Of a stretch of 64,000 nt of DNA, positions 47,146 to 60,200 are shown one piece after another. A model generated the notes under the pieces. That model worked only from the letters and a program-made list of their open reading frames with translations, did not search any database and was not told where the DNA came from. The position numbers and the translations under genes were made by a program. The DNA comes from Atrichornis clamosus (Eukaryota; Chordata; Aves; Passeriformes; Menuridae): contig WBMZ01004629.1 of NCBI GenBank assembly GCA_013400975.1, forward strand, positions 1-64,000. The letters run 5' to 3'. How positions within the stretch are numbered: position 1 is the stretch's first letter; each line of letters begins with the position of its first letter.

Positions 47146-50100
47146 TCTCTGACTCTGTGCTCTCAGACAAGGCAAAGTGGCCTGATAGTGCCGTGTTTGC
47201 TTAGGATTCATGAGCCCTTAGGCTATGGACTGGATGGTCTGCCTTGCTGGGACCTGGGCATACTTCTGCACTATATACAGTGTCTGTTACAAGTCAAAAT
47301 GGAAATATGGAGCCAGGTGACAAAATCCAACACAGGTTCTTTGATCCTCATGACCATGTCCTAGAAGCTTATCTGTGCTTGTGTAGCTGTCTGCCTCAGG
47401 ACCTTGCCAAACCTTAGCCCTTAGCAAAAATTTTAAACCAATGAAAAGTAACTAGTTATTATTATGAAAATGAGTGTGCATACCAATTTTTTTTTTTAAA
47501 TCACAAAAGACCAGAAATTTCCAGGATCCCATTGAAGCTTCTATTATAATAATAATTATTCTTCTGTTTTCCTGTCCTATTTTTGGCACAGATCATATGG
47601 ATTTCCATAGCATCTGGCCTGCAGTTTTCAGTGCAATAAGAACTATAAAGGGCCTTATTTCCCCTAGGAACCCACATACAAATTAAACCTGGACTACAAC
47701 AGCTGATCTGAGCCAGATGAAATCAAAGCTTTGGGTCTATACACCTTAACTTTGAACAGCTTTAATTCTCAAGGAGTGAATAAATTTGAAGGCTTCAGAA
47801 GACATCTGTTGCACCTTGGAAGTCATAAAAGGTGAAGAAAAAATATGATTTACACCCTCTGAACCAACCATAAACTGACTTGGAGTTTGCCAGCTGTCAT
47901 CCATTATTTGAAGCTGTTTGCAAAGCAGTGGTACATCTACTCCTCTCCTCACTCCTTTTTAAGAGCTGCGTGTTTATCCTTACTGTTGTCAATAACAATA
48001 CTATGTTGTGATTGTCATCTTTAGGATATATTAGTTCTTTAAATTCTCATTTGTCTTAGAGTTGCAGACAACTGGCAGCAGAAATATTTCTAGATGCTGC
48101 TGGGCAAGATGTTATGGTTTGTCTAGTAGCACTTAGCATCTTTCTTTAAGTGGGCTCATTATTTCTCACAAGCCTGAGGTTTTGAGTTTTGAACTCTAAC
48201 TCTAGTGCATAAAGTCTGCATAAGTCTTTGGAGAAATAAACTTCTGTAGATTTATTTTGTTTAGCAACTGTTGCACAGTCACTTCTAGCCATAACTGAAA
48301 CCATTTGGTAGTGAAGAGCCGTTGTGCCCATTACATGGTGCCACCAGTGCTGGTGAGAGTGACCAGCGGAATTGAGACCCAGATTCTTTAAATCAGAGTG
48401 ACAAGAATCAAATAATTTGGATGGGTTGCTTAGACAGGGTTGATGAGGCAAACTGTGGTGTTTTATTGAGCTGAAAAACGTGAACACTTCTGTGTCGAGA
48501 TGCCACAAAGTCTTGCTGCTGCTCTGCCAGTGTGCAGGTAAGAAAGAATCACCTGATGTCTTGGAGGTGAAAGCCTTTTGGAAGGACAAGATAGGCAGAA
48601 ATGTTAAGCTGTCATAGCATGGAACAGTTAGTAATGGAGCTGTATTTTAATTTGATATTAGAAGGTAAAAGGAAGAAAAAGTAAAGGGAAGGCTTAAGAA
48701 ATAAGAAGGATAATTTACTCTGTGTGTAGCACCTCTCTCCTGCTCCTTATTTGCATGAAGCAGAAAGTTCTTTCACTTCTGTAAATTATTTTCCTGTATA
48801 TAAAATTGCAATAATGAATACCTTTGCCTTCTGCATTGTGCATACGTTTTGATGTATGGAAAATCATGGCAATTCCCAAAACCTGAACTAATAGTACCAA
48901 AACTCCGTAATATTCAATATTTCTTCCCTGGATGTAGCCAGTAAAAATGATCTACTGAAAGCTGTTTGCAGTGCTGATGTGCATTATTAAATCCCATTTT
49001 TATATTTAGCTTAAATCCTGAAGAATGTAATAGTGTAAAGTATTTAATGGCTCTAACTAAATAAGTAACTAAAGGAAGCTCTGGCTCTTCATATAAATAT
49101 CCAACTTCTTGGATCTCGCTAATTGCTTGGCCACAAATTCCTAAGCTGAATTCTGCAATATATGAAAAAGGGTTTTTATAAATTTCCGTTATTTAACTTG
49201 ACTGAAATGCCATCATGTTCTTTTATTTACACATATTCTTTAGTGACTCTCAGATAAGTGGCCTAAAAGTGTACAAGAACACTTTAGATGCTACTTCTCA
49301 AGCAATAGGTTGGACTCCACATTGCAAACTTGCAGAAGTGTTCAGAGTTGTTCTTTTTTGGGGTTATGGGGATTTGGGGATTTTGGGGATAAAGATGCAG
49401 GAAAGAGGAGAGGGGTGTTAGAAGTGTCTGAAGCATACATAGCGTGAAAGGCTGTTTTGGAGCTATGCAGCTGGACTACATACTGGACCCACTTTAATGC
49501 TAGTCTGTAACTACTGTGCTGCTTCTGCTTCCTAGGGGTCATACTTTGGGATGACAGGAAATGTCTCATGGGGCTTTGCTGGCAAGCGAAACCTCATCTT
49601 GTGTTTTATCTCTTTAATGTTAGCAGACACTGGCAGAAAGAAGGGGTGGTCATAATCTGTCAGGGTCTTGAAAGGCTGGCTCCGTCTGTACAGCCAATGA
49701 CATTCAGATGGGATGTCAAACTGCATGCAGATCCTATGGAGATTTTGTGACTAATGAAGTTAATAAGCATGACATGCAAATTTAATCTGAAACAGCCTTC
49801 TCAACTACTTGTTACTGCTTGGTAATACTGAAGTGATTATATTCTATGAAATAGTTGATCTTCTGACAGCATGGCTTTTGTTACATCTTCCTGCGTTAGG
49901 TTCTGGGATTATTCTTGGCTTTGCAAAAGACAAGGTAATATTTCTTAAGATACAAGCATCTGTAAGTGAGCTCTGCTTCCCTGGGGACTGGTTCTCTTCA
50001 AGCTGTCTGCCTGGGTTTCCCTCCCTTGGAAAAGGGAGATGTCTGCTTAGTCCCTTTCCTTTCCTGCCTGCCCTGTGTCTTCTGGCTAGAGAATGATATC

Positions 50101-52094
50101 TGTGAAGAGCTGCTGCTTCTCATCAAAGAATGTGGCCTTTGTAAACAAATGAGGGGCACTTTCATTTTGAGTATTTAGAATGATAAACTGAAACACGACT
50201 CACTTAATAAAAAAGTTAATTCTGATGCAGCGCTTTCTTGGAGACTGCTGCAAACATCTTGTACAAATCTCATCAAAAGCTGGAATTACAGGTCTCAGTT
50301 ACTTTCCTGGGGCAAAGCAGAATCATAATATTAATTTGCTTAGTCACAAGAGTCAAAACAAAGCACTCAAAACAGGGTATGGAAAGAAGAAAACAAAGTT
50401 ATTAACTTGTCAATGTCTTGGTTGATCAATTGCTGCAAAGAGGAGAAATGAAACTGTTGAGCCACGCAGAAAAATTATGCAATGTTATGAAACAGATGTT
50501 GAGGAATTGATTAAATGCACATATCCTTTGTACTTGCAAATTATTTCTGGAGGTTTCCAACCCTAGTCATGGCATATGGCAGTTTAAGCATCGTGCGTTT
50601 GAGATCTAAATATAGTGAGCCAGAATCTCATGCTACTGTATCTGTATCCAGAGATCAAAAATGACAAAGGACCTGCTGAGCATTAGGATACTCCTTTCTG
50701 CCTGCTCCTTCTATCCAATGCCTTGTGAATTACTTATTTAATGATATTTAATCATTGATTATGGTTGTTTGAAAGCCTGTTTATATTGATGATTACAGCT
50801 GCATTCATATCTAGCCAACCTGCAAATGTATCTGGGTTTCAGAGGCAGCTTGTTAAGTTTTAACATGTGATTGCTCTGCATGAGGAATCACTAACTCTCT
50901 TGTCTGTGAAATGGCACCATGGTCAAGGAGACCACGCACTGTCGTTCTGCAGGAGGAAAAGTTCCCTGGAGTGAGCTGACTGTTTTCCAACACACATCCC
51001 ACTGCCACTAAGAGACAGAGGCACAGCTCCTGCTGGGAACCCCACTGGTTCAGGTGCACGTTCATGACAGACCCCAGCTTCCCTAATATGAGGCACTCCA
51101 GGAGCAGCAGGTTGTCAGACTACAAAGTGATTTTATCTGTCTAGGGTCTCCTCCGACATACCTGTCACCCCTAAGTAAGGGTAGGGTGGGGAGCAGCCAT
51201 TCTGGTGTGAGTTCTATGGCCTTGCAGTAACAGCACCTGGGGTCATGCCTGAGTCAGATCATAGGCTCCTTCCCACTAGAAGGGTAACAAATAGGGGACC
51301 CTAGAACCCCTGTTTAACACAAAGTATAGAGAGGGAATTTTATGTAAGATTTTTCTCCGGAGTAACCTATTTGTGCCTATACAGAAAGCAAGTGGTTTCT
51401 CATGATATCTCAGTATGTACAGGATGGATCACCAAGGGTTCCCCATGGCGTAGGGTTATGGACAAACTGTGCACGCAGCTGAAACGCTGCAGACCAGCTG
51501 GTAGTTCTGTAAAACAAGATGTTGAGAGGTACTTATGACTGTATACAATATGGTACAGTTAATGTGGAATAAAGGCAAAATAAAAAAAGTCCTATGCCAC
51601 TCTGAATGTGTGGCCTCTTGCGATATGAAATCAAGGAGATACTGCACTCTTGATTATCAGTTCTCAAGTGGAGCAGCTTTGGTTTCTGCTTGGGCTGAAG
51701 GTGTGGAAGCACTTCCTACTAAAGCAGCTCTAGATGCAGCTGGATGTCTGCCTCAAGCAGGAGAATTTCCACTGAGTCCATCCTCTGTTTTGAATCTACA
51801 GTCACTGGAATTCTTGCATAAATTGTTATTTTTTCAGAAAAAAAGGCTACATATAAAACTTATTCTTATGCAAACAGCACTACTGAGTGATCTAACTGGA
51901 TAATTAACAGGAGGTTTTGCTGGTTGGTGTTTTTTGTTTGTCTGGATTTTGTTGTTGATTTGTTTTTGCTTTTTAAGATGTTTAGATATTCTAGTCAAGC
52001 AAAAGCTGAGCTATAATAAATTTAAGGGCAAAAAAAGAAGGAAATAACTTTGGGAAGGACTAAACTCTTGCAATGATAAAAGCTGGGTTTTGAC
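47146..52094. other. Intergenic, no gene seen
   Basis: No exon, RNA gene or repeat recognised. A minus-strand frame of 147 codons (48146-48589) lacks any familiar motif. The part at about 50450-50860 is AT-rich with many TAAT and ATTGAT cores, which might be a regulatory element. Confidence 0.55.
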
Positions 52095-52445
52095 TGGCTG
52101 AGGAGCAAGCTGGGCATGAGGAGTAGTGTGTTCTGGCAGCAGAGAGGGGCATCATCACCCTGGGCTGCATTAACAGGAACATAGCCTGATCCAGGAAGGT
52201 GGTTGCTCCCCCAGCTTAGCACTTGGTTGATCAAATCTGTATACTATATTTAGGTTTGTTTCTCCTTTCAGCTCCCCAGCCAATACAGAAGAAATGTTAA
52301 TAAGCTGGAACAGGTCCAAGGGAGAGCCACCAAACTGGTCGTGCAGGGGCATTTGCCCTGTGAGAAGAGGCTGGCAGACTAGGGCTCGCAAAGCCTGGAG
52401 GAGAGGGAATTTCAGAGGGAGTCAGCTGCAGACCCATGGTGCCCA
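52095..52445 (+). mobile_element. CR1 LINE fragment near the end of the reverse transcriptase
   Basis: The phrases GGGCTGCATTAACAGGAACA, GGAAGGTGGTTGCTCCC, CTCCCCAGCCAATACAGAAG, AAGCTGGAACAGGTCCAAGG and GCCACCAAACTGGTCGTGC follow each other in CR1 order, continuing to about CCTGGAGGAGAGG. The copy is diverged, has indels and lacks the 3' tail. Confidence 0.85.
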
Positions 52446-54202
52446 TGGGGAGGGTAGCTGAATGGATATAGGGCATCCCATGGGAACAGTGAAGGATTGG
52501 AGTGAGTAGACTCCATCGCTGGAGTTTTGGAAGCTCAACTGGACCGCGCCCTGAGCAGTCTGCTTGGATCTCACAGCTGACTCTGCCTGAGCAGGAGGCT
52601 GGGCTAGAGACCTCCTGTGAGGCCTTCCAACTAGACTTACCCCATGATCATACAGTCAACCTGAGTTTTATGTTAACATCAGTAACACCTCCAAGTCAAT
52701 GGCATCTGGTTATTTTGCCAGATCTAAGTTCTTGACGGATCTAAGTCCTTCAGATGTGGTATACAGTCTTGCTGGGATTGATGGCAGTGCTGTCTCAGGT
52801 GACAATTATGAAGCCCAGCTAGCCAGTCCCTACGAAGAAATCAGTGCTCTTATGGTTAAAGAGCTATTAGAATAATCTTACACACTATCTTGATATATAA
52901 GATCCCCTTCAATTGGAGACAAGTAACTACAGTGAGTGGGGAGCAGCTAGAGTATAGTCTTGGCAGAAAGGATTGTATTTTTTCCCTTTGATGTAAAAAA
53001 CTCTATTTGATCAAAGAAGTTCATACTGCCTAAGTGGTTTTAGTGTACAAGAAAAATCAAATAAGACCTTGACTTAGAGAAGAAAAAGCTTCAGTTTTCT
53101 GAAAGGCAAAAGCTGCTGTTAAATTAGCTGCAATGACAGCAATCATGTTGTTTGTCGTGAGTTATAATACAGTCAAGAAGGAAGATAACCTCAGTGTAAT
53201 GTCAAGTTTATTAATATGGCTGACCATGGCTGTCATATCTGACATACCTCTTTTACTCAACTACCTCATGGCAAGGTTTCCTAAAAAAGGGAAAGGATCA
53301 AGAAGTGAGGTGGGTTCTTTAGGTCGCAATGTTTACAGTCCCAACAGATACTGATGTCTTCATGGATGTATCCAACTAGTATTGAATTAGTAACCATTTT
53401 TAATAGTGTGATGTCTGTGATTGCATCACACACAGAATAATCCCTATTTGAAAATAATATAAATAAAAACCCATCACAGAGCAGTGATGATTCTGACTCT
53501 GGGCATATTACCAATTGGATGAAGGTACTTGGAGACACCATGTGATCTCTGCCCAAATGGTCATGTAGCAAAATGATGGGAAAAAAGACATATAAAAGCC
53601 CCTGATGTCCTGGTGGTAACTCACTTAACTTCTGAATTTACCTGGCTTCATTAACTTAGGAAGTGACATAGGATAGAAAATCTTCAGCAGCTTTTGAGTG
53701 TGTGAATACTTTTTTCAAACAAGTCTTGTGAGACTTGTTTTGACCACAACGTCATTAACCTAAATTAATGTGCTTCACCTGCAAGTATTAATTTCCGTGC
53801 TATCTATGCTGACTTGAATTTTAATCTTTATATTTTTCTTCTTCTTGCTTGTAATTTAAACCATAGCAGTCTTGGTAGCCTAGCACAACTGCCAAGGCTC
53901 TGTCACTTGCTTGCCATTCACATTGTCTTTTAGGCTGTCATCAGATGTACAGTGGATGCTTTCCCAAGTTTTATAAACAGGTTTTTTTTCTTGATCGTAC
54001 TAATATCAATACTATGGACATACAAAATCTTATTAACTGTATTTCCTTGCCAGAGACAAGAAAAAGTTGCTTGCAGAACAATCGCATGTGCCGCACACAT
54101 GAGGTCTCCTTCATGTGGTTTTCTTCTGTATGCCCCAAGTTTGTCTTTGTAACTTGCTTTTCCTTCACTTGAAGGGTTTGTTTAAAAAGAAAACAAAGCG
54201 CG
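52446..54202. other. Intergenic, no gene seen
   Basis: Nothing coding recognised. A TATA-like ATATAAAAG lies at about 53591-53599 and a hairpin at 53717-53740. Confidence 0.55.
53717..53740. repeat. Perfect 10-bp stem hairpin
   Basis: AAACAAGTCT (53717-53726), loop TGTG, AGACTTGTTT (53731-53740). Allowing a one-base bulge, the arms extend a few bases further. Function unknown. Confidence 0.75.

Positions 54203-54249
<47 letters not shown>
54203..54249. repeat. (CA)n microsatellite, about 23 repeats
   Basis: An uninterrupted AC/CA dinucleotide array of about 47 bases. A minus-strand open frame at 53971-54255 that reads as VCVCVC is a by-product of it. Confidence 0.98.
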
Positions 54250-54251
<2 letters not shown>

Positions 54252-57200
54252 CCAACCTCCAGCCAGTTTATGTACCTCTTTCTGATGCTTTCCTTAAGTT
54301 ACCTGACACCTTACCTACATTTCAGACATGTCTGTGAACAAACTCCTGACTTTTAACAGCCCATTCATCTTGTTCTAGGCAGGGTATGTTCCCCTACTTA
54401 TATTCCATCTCCTGCACATTCTCTATCAAACGCTACTCTACCATTAACTAGTTTGTGTTCAGAACCAGCATTTGCATGTGTAGTGACCTTACACATTCTG
54501 GACAAGTAACAGGACCTGACAACCTGTCCTTGTTGACAGTTCCTGATGCTGTCAGTGTGCTGAAATCACTGTTGGAACATTCCTGAGCTTTTCCAGTGCC
54601 AAGCTAACAGACTGGCTGCTGTGATCACCATTGTCCATAGCAGTAGTGTTCTTTTCACCTGATGCTGTTGTGACTTAGTAATTTTCTCACCACTGTGGGA
54701 AAGACAGATATCTGTTGAATACCTTTTTTCCCTCTCCTTCTGTCTGGGCTCAGGAATCTGATTTTTTTACTCCTCTTTCTGCATCTTTGATTTATTTCTT
54801 CTCTACTATCCTGACTTTTTACCTTCACTTACCTGCAGGAAGCTGTTCTGCTCTGCCATCCTTCTCAAGAGTCAAGGGTTAAAAGTAAGGCAATATGAAG
54901 CATTCAGATTATGTTCCTTTCTTTTTACCTACTTTCTTAAGGCCTTCCTTTCAAACTCTCACACGTAGTCCTGGATCTCTAGCTGGTCAGACACTTAGGA
55001 AAGTGTCAGGCCAGTAAACAGCGATGAGTAATATGAGAACATTGAAGGGAAGGAACAGTTCATTATACCTGTGGACTTTGTTTCACCCTTCTGTCTGCTC
55101 TACCCTCCCCCTGCTTGCACTCAGTACCAGTGAGGCTGAAATCACAATAAAAAGGATAGTGTTTATTTCAATCCCTACTTAGAGAAGTAAATGAGGAAAT
55201 GGAGGGAATCTGATCTGCCTGTCTTTGGTCCTTAACGTTTGCACTACTTCATTAGCTTTAGCTGTCAGGCTGAAGGGGAAATAGACACCAGACAGCCCCC
55301 TCCTAGTAGCTGGTGAGGAAGCCATCACACAGACACATCATGTTTCCCAGAGGTGCCTGCCTTCTGCTGCCCTGGCAGCACGGGGATCTGAAACACCTCC
55401 CAAGGATGCCCTGGCTCTTCTGAGGAAGAGATCTAGCTCTCAGTTTACAATGTGGGGAACTGTAAAATATGGAACATGTCTGTCCTGATGGGAGCCAGTC
55501 CATGTGATGGTGAGGCTATTGCTTGGCTCTAGTGTATTGGTCCACTTGTCACAGCACAGGCTTCCCCCTTTGCCTGACCCCAAAGTGAATTAAATCTGTC
55601 TGTCTCCCATCCTAGCTGAGTGTCCTGGTCACCAGGACATGGTGAAGTGCTGCTCAGCTCTCTGTCTGTCTTGGACTGGTTTGCAAGCAGTTTCAGGCAA
55701 AAGACAGAGGTCTCCAGTTAAGACAGGTAATGGATTTAGTCCCCTCCACAATTGTCCAGTGATTTTAGAGAGACCACACCGTCATTTAGGATGTTGACAA
55801 AAGTAACTAAAACCTATCCTGTCATACTAGTTATTTAGCTGTCCTGAATCCTTCCCCATAAGCTTAAATTGGTGGGTGCTACTGTTATGTTTGACAGCAA
55901 TTCACCTAGCAATTAATTTTGTCAGCTGTATTTGCATTTGATGTAGTTGTTCAGCTGCTACTTCTTTTGGACTGATGAATTTAATTTACAGGCAGTCTCA
56001 ACAGCTCCACTGCAAAGACACGGAATTAAATTAATCCTGTGCTTAAACAAAGAGGAAATAGTAATTATTAAGCAACTGCTTTCAGTCTTGAAGTCCTGAT
56101 CAAATATCATGTATAAGAACTGAGCTGTATAATTAACCTTAATTTGAAACTTTACCAGCTTCATCATTAGCAGAGAAAGTTAAATGCAAATTCTTAAAGC
56201 TATCCTTGGCAGTGAAAAATGTGGTCATCCTGCCAGACAGCTACATCAAATGATAAACTACATAACTCTCCTTCCTCCTATATCCCTGCTGTGACTAGAC
56301 CATTAATGATAACCACCTAACTCTACCAAAGGGGATTTAGTTGTCAACAAGCCATCCTGGTCAAGGCCAAAAATTTAAAACACAATCGTAGATCTAATTT
56401 TTCTAGTTTTCTTTCTGTCAGTCCCACAAACCTCTAACTCCAGGCAGCAAAAGTTTGCCTAAAAAAAACTAAGTAAGAATCCAGGCTTTTGTCCCACCAT
56501 AATAAAAATCTAAAGATTAAAACTTTGATGCTTCCTCTAATCCATCACAATTGCTTTTCCTACCTGTTGTGTTGTGGCAAGGGAGAACTACAAATGTTTA
56601 AAAATGAAGCAAGTTATAATAAATCTGCAGGTAATGATGTATCAATCCTTTAAGTCTTCAAGTGGTTTTACATTACAGAAATTAGCTGGCTTGGAGCTAC
56701 CCATCATGGTCCACTTCCATCTCCTGCTCAGCACAACTGAGAGCCTGGTCCTGTTTATTCTGCTTCTCCCTGTTTCCATGATGCTCTGAGTATGGAAAGG
56801 AGCTCTTAAATACTTTTTTATGGGTTTTTTTTCTTTCTCATTTACAGTTGAATTTACCTGCATTAGTTTTGTGTCAAAGCTGCCAGCATGCTTTGCTCTT
56901 GTGATGCATTCAGAGCACCTGCATCACCCTGAATATTTCAGTGGCAGCCACTGACTCTTGCCCTGTCTTATTGTTATCACTTGCTGAGTTCCTTCAGTAA
57001 ACAAAATAAAAAGTACCAGTCAGTCCTTCAGTTTGCTAGGGTTGCTTTAGCAGTGGCCCAGAGGGAAGTAAACTATTCATTTCCAAAATGACCTGCTGGT
57101 TGACCCTTGACTAGCATGCACCAGGGACAGTGACAGCTTGAGAGAGGGATTTAAGAGAAGCCGAGCCCTTTTTGGGTCCAAACTCAGTTAAGATCACGAG

Positions 57201-60200
57201 CTCCTCGTAGCAAGCAGTTGCTGATGAGACCATATATGTAAGACTCCATATACATTTCTGTCCACATTATGGACCTAAACTTGATTTTTTCAGGCTCATG
57301 CATAGTTATTTCAGACTGTAGTATGGGTCATTGTACAGCCCTAGGGTTTCTCTCAACCACAGGCATACAGGTATTCAGGTATATATTTGGTCATAAACTT
57401 CTCTGCTGAGATCTTAACTGAGACTTACTGATTTTCTTCTGATAAAGGATTCTCTGGAAATAGAAACCAGAAATATTTCCAGCAGTAGCGTCTCCCTTCT
57501 ATCAGGAAATCTGAATGTCTGAGCTGTTTCTTCATGATTAAAAACATTTATACGAGTTCTCCCAGTCACCATTACTGGTTGAATTGCTTAGATGCCTGCT
57601 CAGCAGTTTGCTAAGATGCAACCCTCATGTAGCATGTGAATTTTTCATTTTGTTAGATTTCTAATAACTTCCATATCTTCCTCTGAATTTTCTGCACAAA
57701 TTTGCTCTGTGCCCAGTAGGAGCTCTTGTCTGGGTTGCTGCAGGAGCCTGTGACAATCTGAAGAAACAAAATATTAAGGCATTGTTTCCAATATAAATTG
57801 TAAATTGTGGTAACATATTTCTGGATTAACTAGCAGGATATGTGGTGCCAATCTTCCTTTTTATTGATGTGAACAATCCAGACCTTCGGCTGAGTTCTAG
57901 GTAATTTGAAGCAAATTAATGGATTATTAAAATGAACCTCTTCATATGGAAGAAGGCTGTGCAACAAAAACAAGCTGAGTCTGTACTCTTTTCAAATTGC
58001 CACCAGATGACAGTGTTCCATCAGATTTTAAACCTATGACTTCAGTCTTTGTTGCCAATGAGAGACTGTGCTGCTGCATTGTATTCCTTGCTATGCTGTC
58101 AGTCATTTTGTAATAGACATCTTAGTTAAGATTCCATTCAAATTTCCACTGCAGCCCCTTTCTATCACGCCTTGGTTTATTCTAAAAGAATTATCAACCT
58201 AAGAATATTTTAGAGTAAACTTGAACAAAACTGGTTGCCTTTAAGCACTGCAGAGCTGAAAAAAACCCTTTTTCTGCCCTATAAAAACTCACTCAGGTTC
58301 TAAAGGTATCTTAAAAGACCTTTAGAGTTAAGAAAGCCAGGGGATACAGTTCTGTTGGTTTTGTCTTGGTGCAGGAGCATAGATTAAACTAGAATTATTG
58401 TCTGTCATTCACAGGCTTGTAGTCAATGAAGTATCAAAGGTGGAACATGAAAGCATTGCTATGAATTGAATGCTTCAGTCAAAATCAGGCATTACTGATG
58501 CAGATTTGAGAACTCTATAAAAATATCTGTATTAATTGCATTTGTAATCTTATTTATAGGAATGAAAACATGACTGTAAAAAAGCTCATTAGTCTTAACC
58601 ATGACAAATGTTAAACAATAACATATCTCAATCACTTTGATTAAATCAATCATTTGTTCTTCCCAATCTGAAATGTCAGTCAATTCCCTTAAAAATATAT
58701 CAATGTCTTAGATGAACTCTAAAATTTTCTTTCATCTCTATGTTTATTTTCCACTATAAGTATTTATTCATTAGCAAAAAAGAATGAACTAAAACATTAA
58801 TAGCAAGAATTAACAGCAAGAAAGCCAAGATGCTAGAAATTAAAGTTAGCCATACACATAAGAATATTTGTACTAACCTGATGATGAAACATCATTGCTA
58901 TTATTTTTGTTCTCAATAAAACATGCATGCTTGTATTTTTCAGACCATCAGTCTAAAATAACACACTGAAAACTTCAGTAAGTCCATTATGAAATGGCTA
59001 AAAATCCTGAGTCATAAATTGCAGCACAGTCCTTTGGCACTGTTAAGCGCGGCTTACCTTTTCTTTCTAAATGGGTAGATTACTGGGTTTAATTTTTTTA
59101 TGTCCCTTCCATACTAGCCTATCAGGTGATGTCTACTGTAATTTACTGAGACAGGCTTGATATGCCTGGGTAACTATAGAATGACATACTCAATTCCCTT
59201 GGTATCTTTCTTCCTTCCTTCTTAGAGACCTAACTTACAGAAGGTTCCTGTTTCAGCTGAAAAGGCAATGGATATTTTGGAAGGTTTTCCAGAGATTTGT
59301 GTAGCTTAAAGTCAATCATAACTGAGCCTAACAAGGCTAACATAAATTCTGTGTATAAAGCATATTTTTATTAACAGAGCCCTTCACCCCTCAGAGTACA
59401 AACCAAGTAATGATGCCTGCAATATCAATTCACAGTGTCAAGGAAAAGTGGTTGGAATAGCACTCAGGCATATATTTATTTATAATCCTATCTTTAACAA
59501 CTACCCAAACTAAAAATAATACAGTCCAGTAAATGACTCATGAACATTAGAGGAAATGGATGTCTTTTCCAGTGGAAGTAGGCTGTCCAGTGAGGGCATT
59601 TCTACTTTTCTCCAAGCATCTTTTCCCCTTTATTTTACCTACAGCAAATTCTCCAATGACAAACTTACTTACAGATGGTTGAAAGTCTCCAGGGGTAAAT
59701 CAGCATGAAGCACTAAAGACAAGCTCTCTGAGAATAGATGGCTAAAAAATATCAGAAGGTCTAGGAGAAACACTTTGTCTCAGCTGGCCAGGGCCACCTA
59801 GCTACAGTTTAGGTTCCTGTGCATGTGGTAACAATGGACATGGTCTCTTATTACCCTTTTCCTTGGTTTTAAAACACTCCAAAAAAGACTGCAACCATAT
59901 CAGCAGTTATCTGCAGCCTTCCCTTTCAGACTTTCTCCTTCTTAGGCTTCCATATATTGTAAGAAGTTGTCACTATGCAACGGTCACAAATAATTGTTTG
60001 ACAGTTTTAATTCCCTCCACCTGTCCTGGCAGCTGCTTGTGTGTATTGCATTTTCCTCTGATCTAATTCTGCAGTCTTTTTTACCCTCTTTAACCCCTTT
60101 TTGCCCTCAAAAACATAACATCAAGTTGGTCCTCATTGTTACAAACAGCTTTAATTTGGTCCAAGGAAAGACTGATCCACCGTATCAGTATCTGTCTCCA

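Noticed and set aside
48146..48589. Minus-strand open frame of 147 codons
   Set aside because: No recognisable motif or exon structure; treated as chance.
51535..51903. Plus-strand open frame of 122 codons with a somewhat coding-like middle
   Set aside because: The translation contains a short acidic and alanine-rich part but no known domain, and the flanks lack convincing splice signals.
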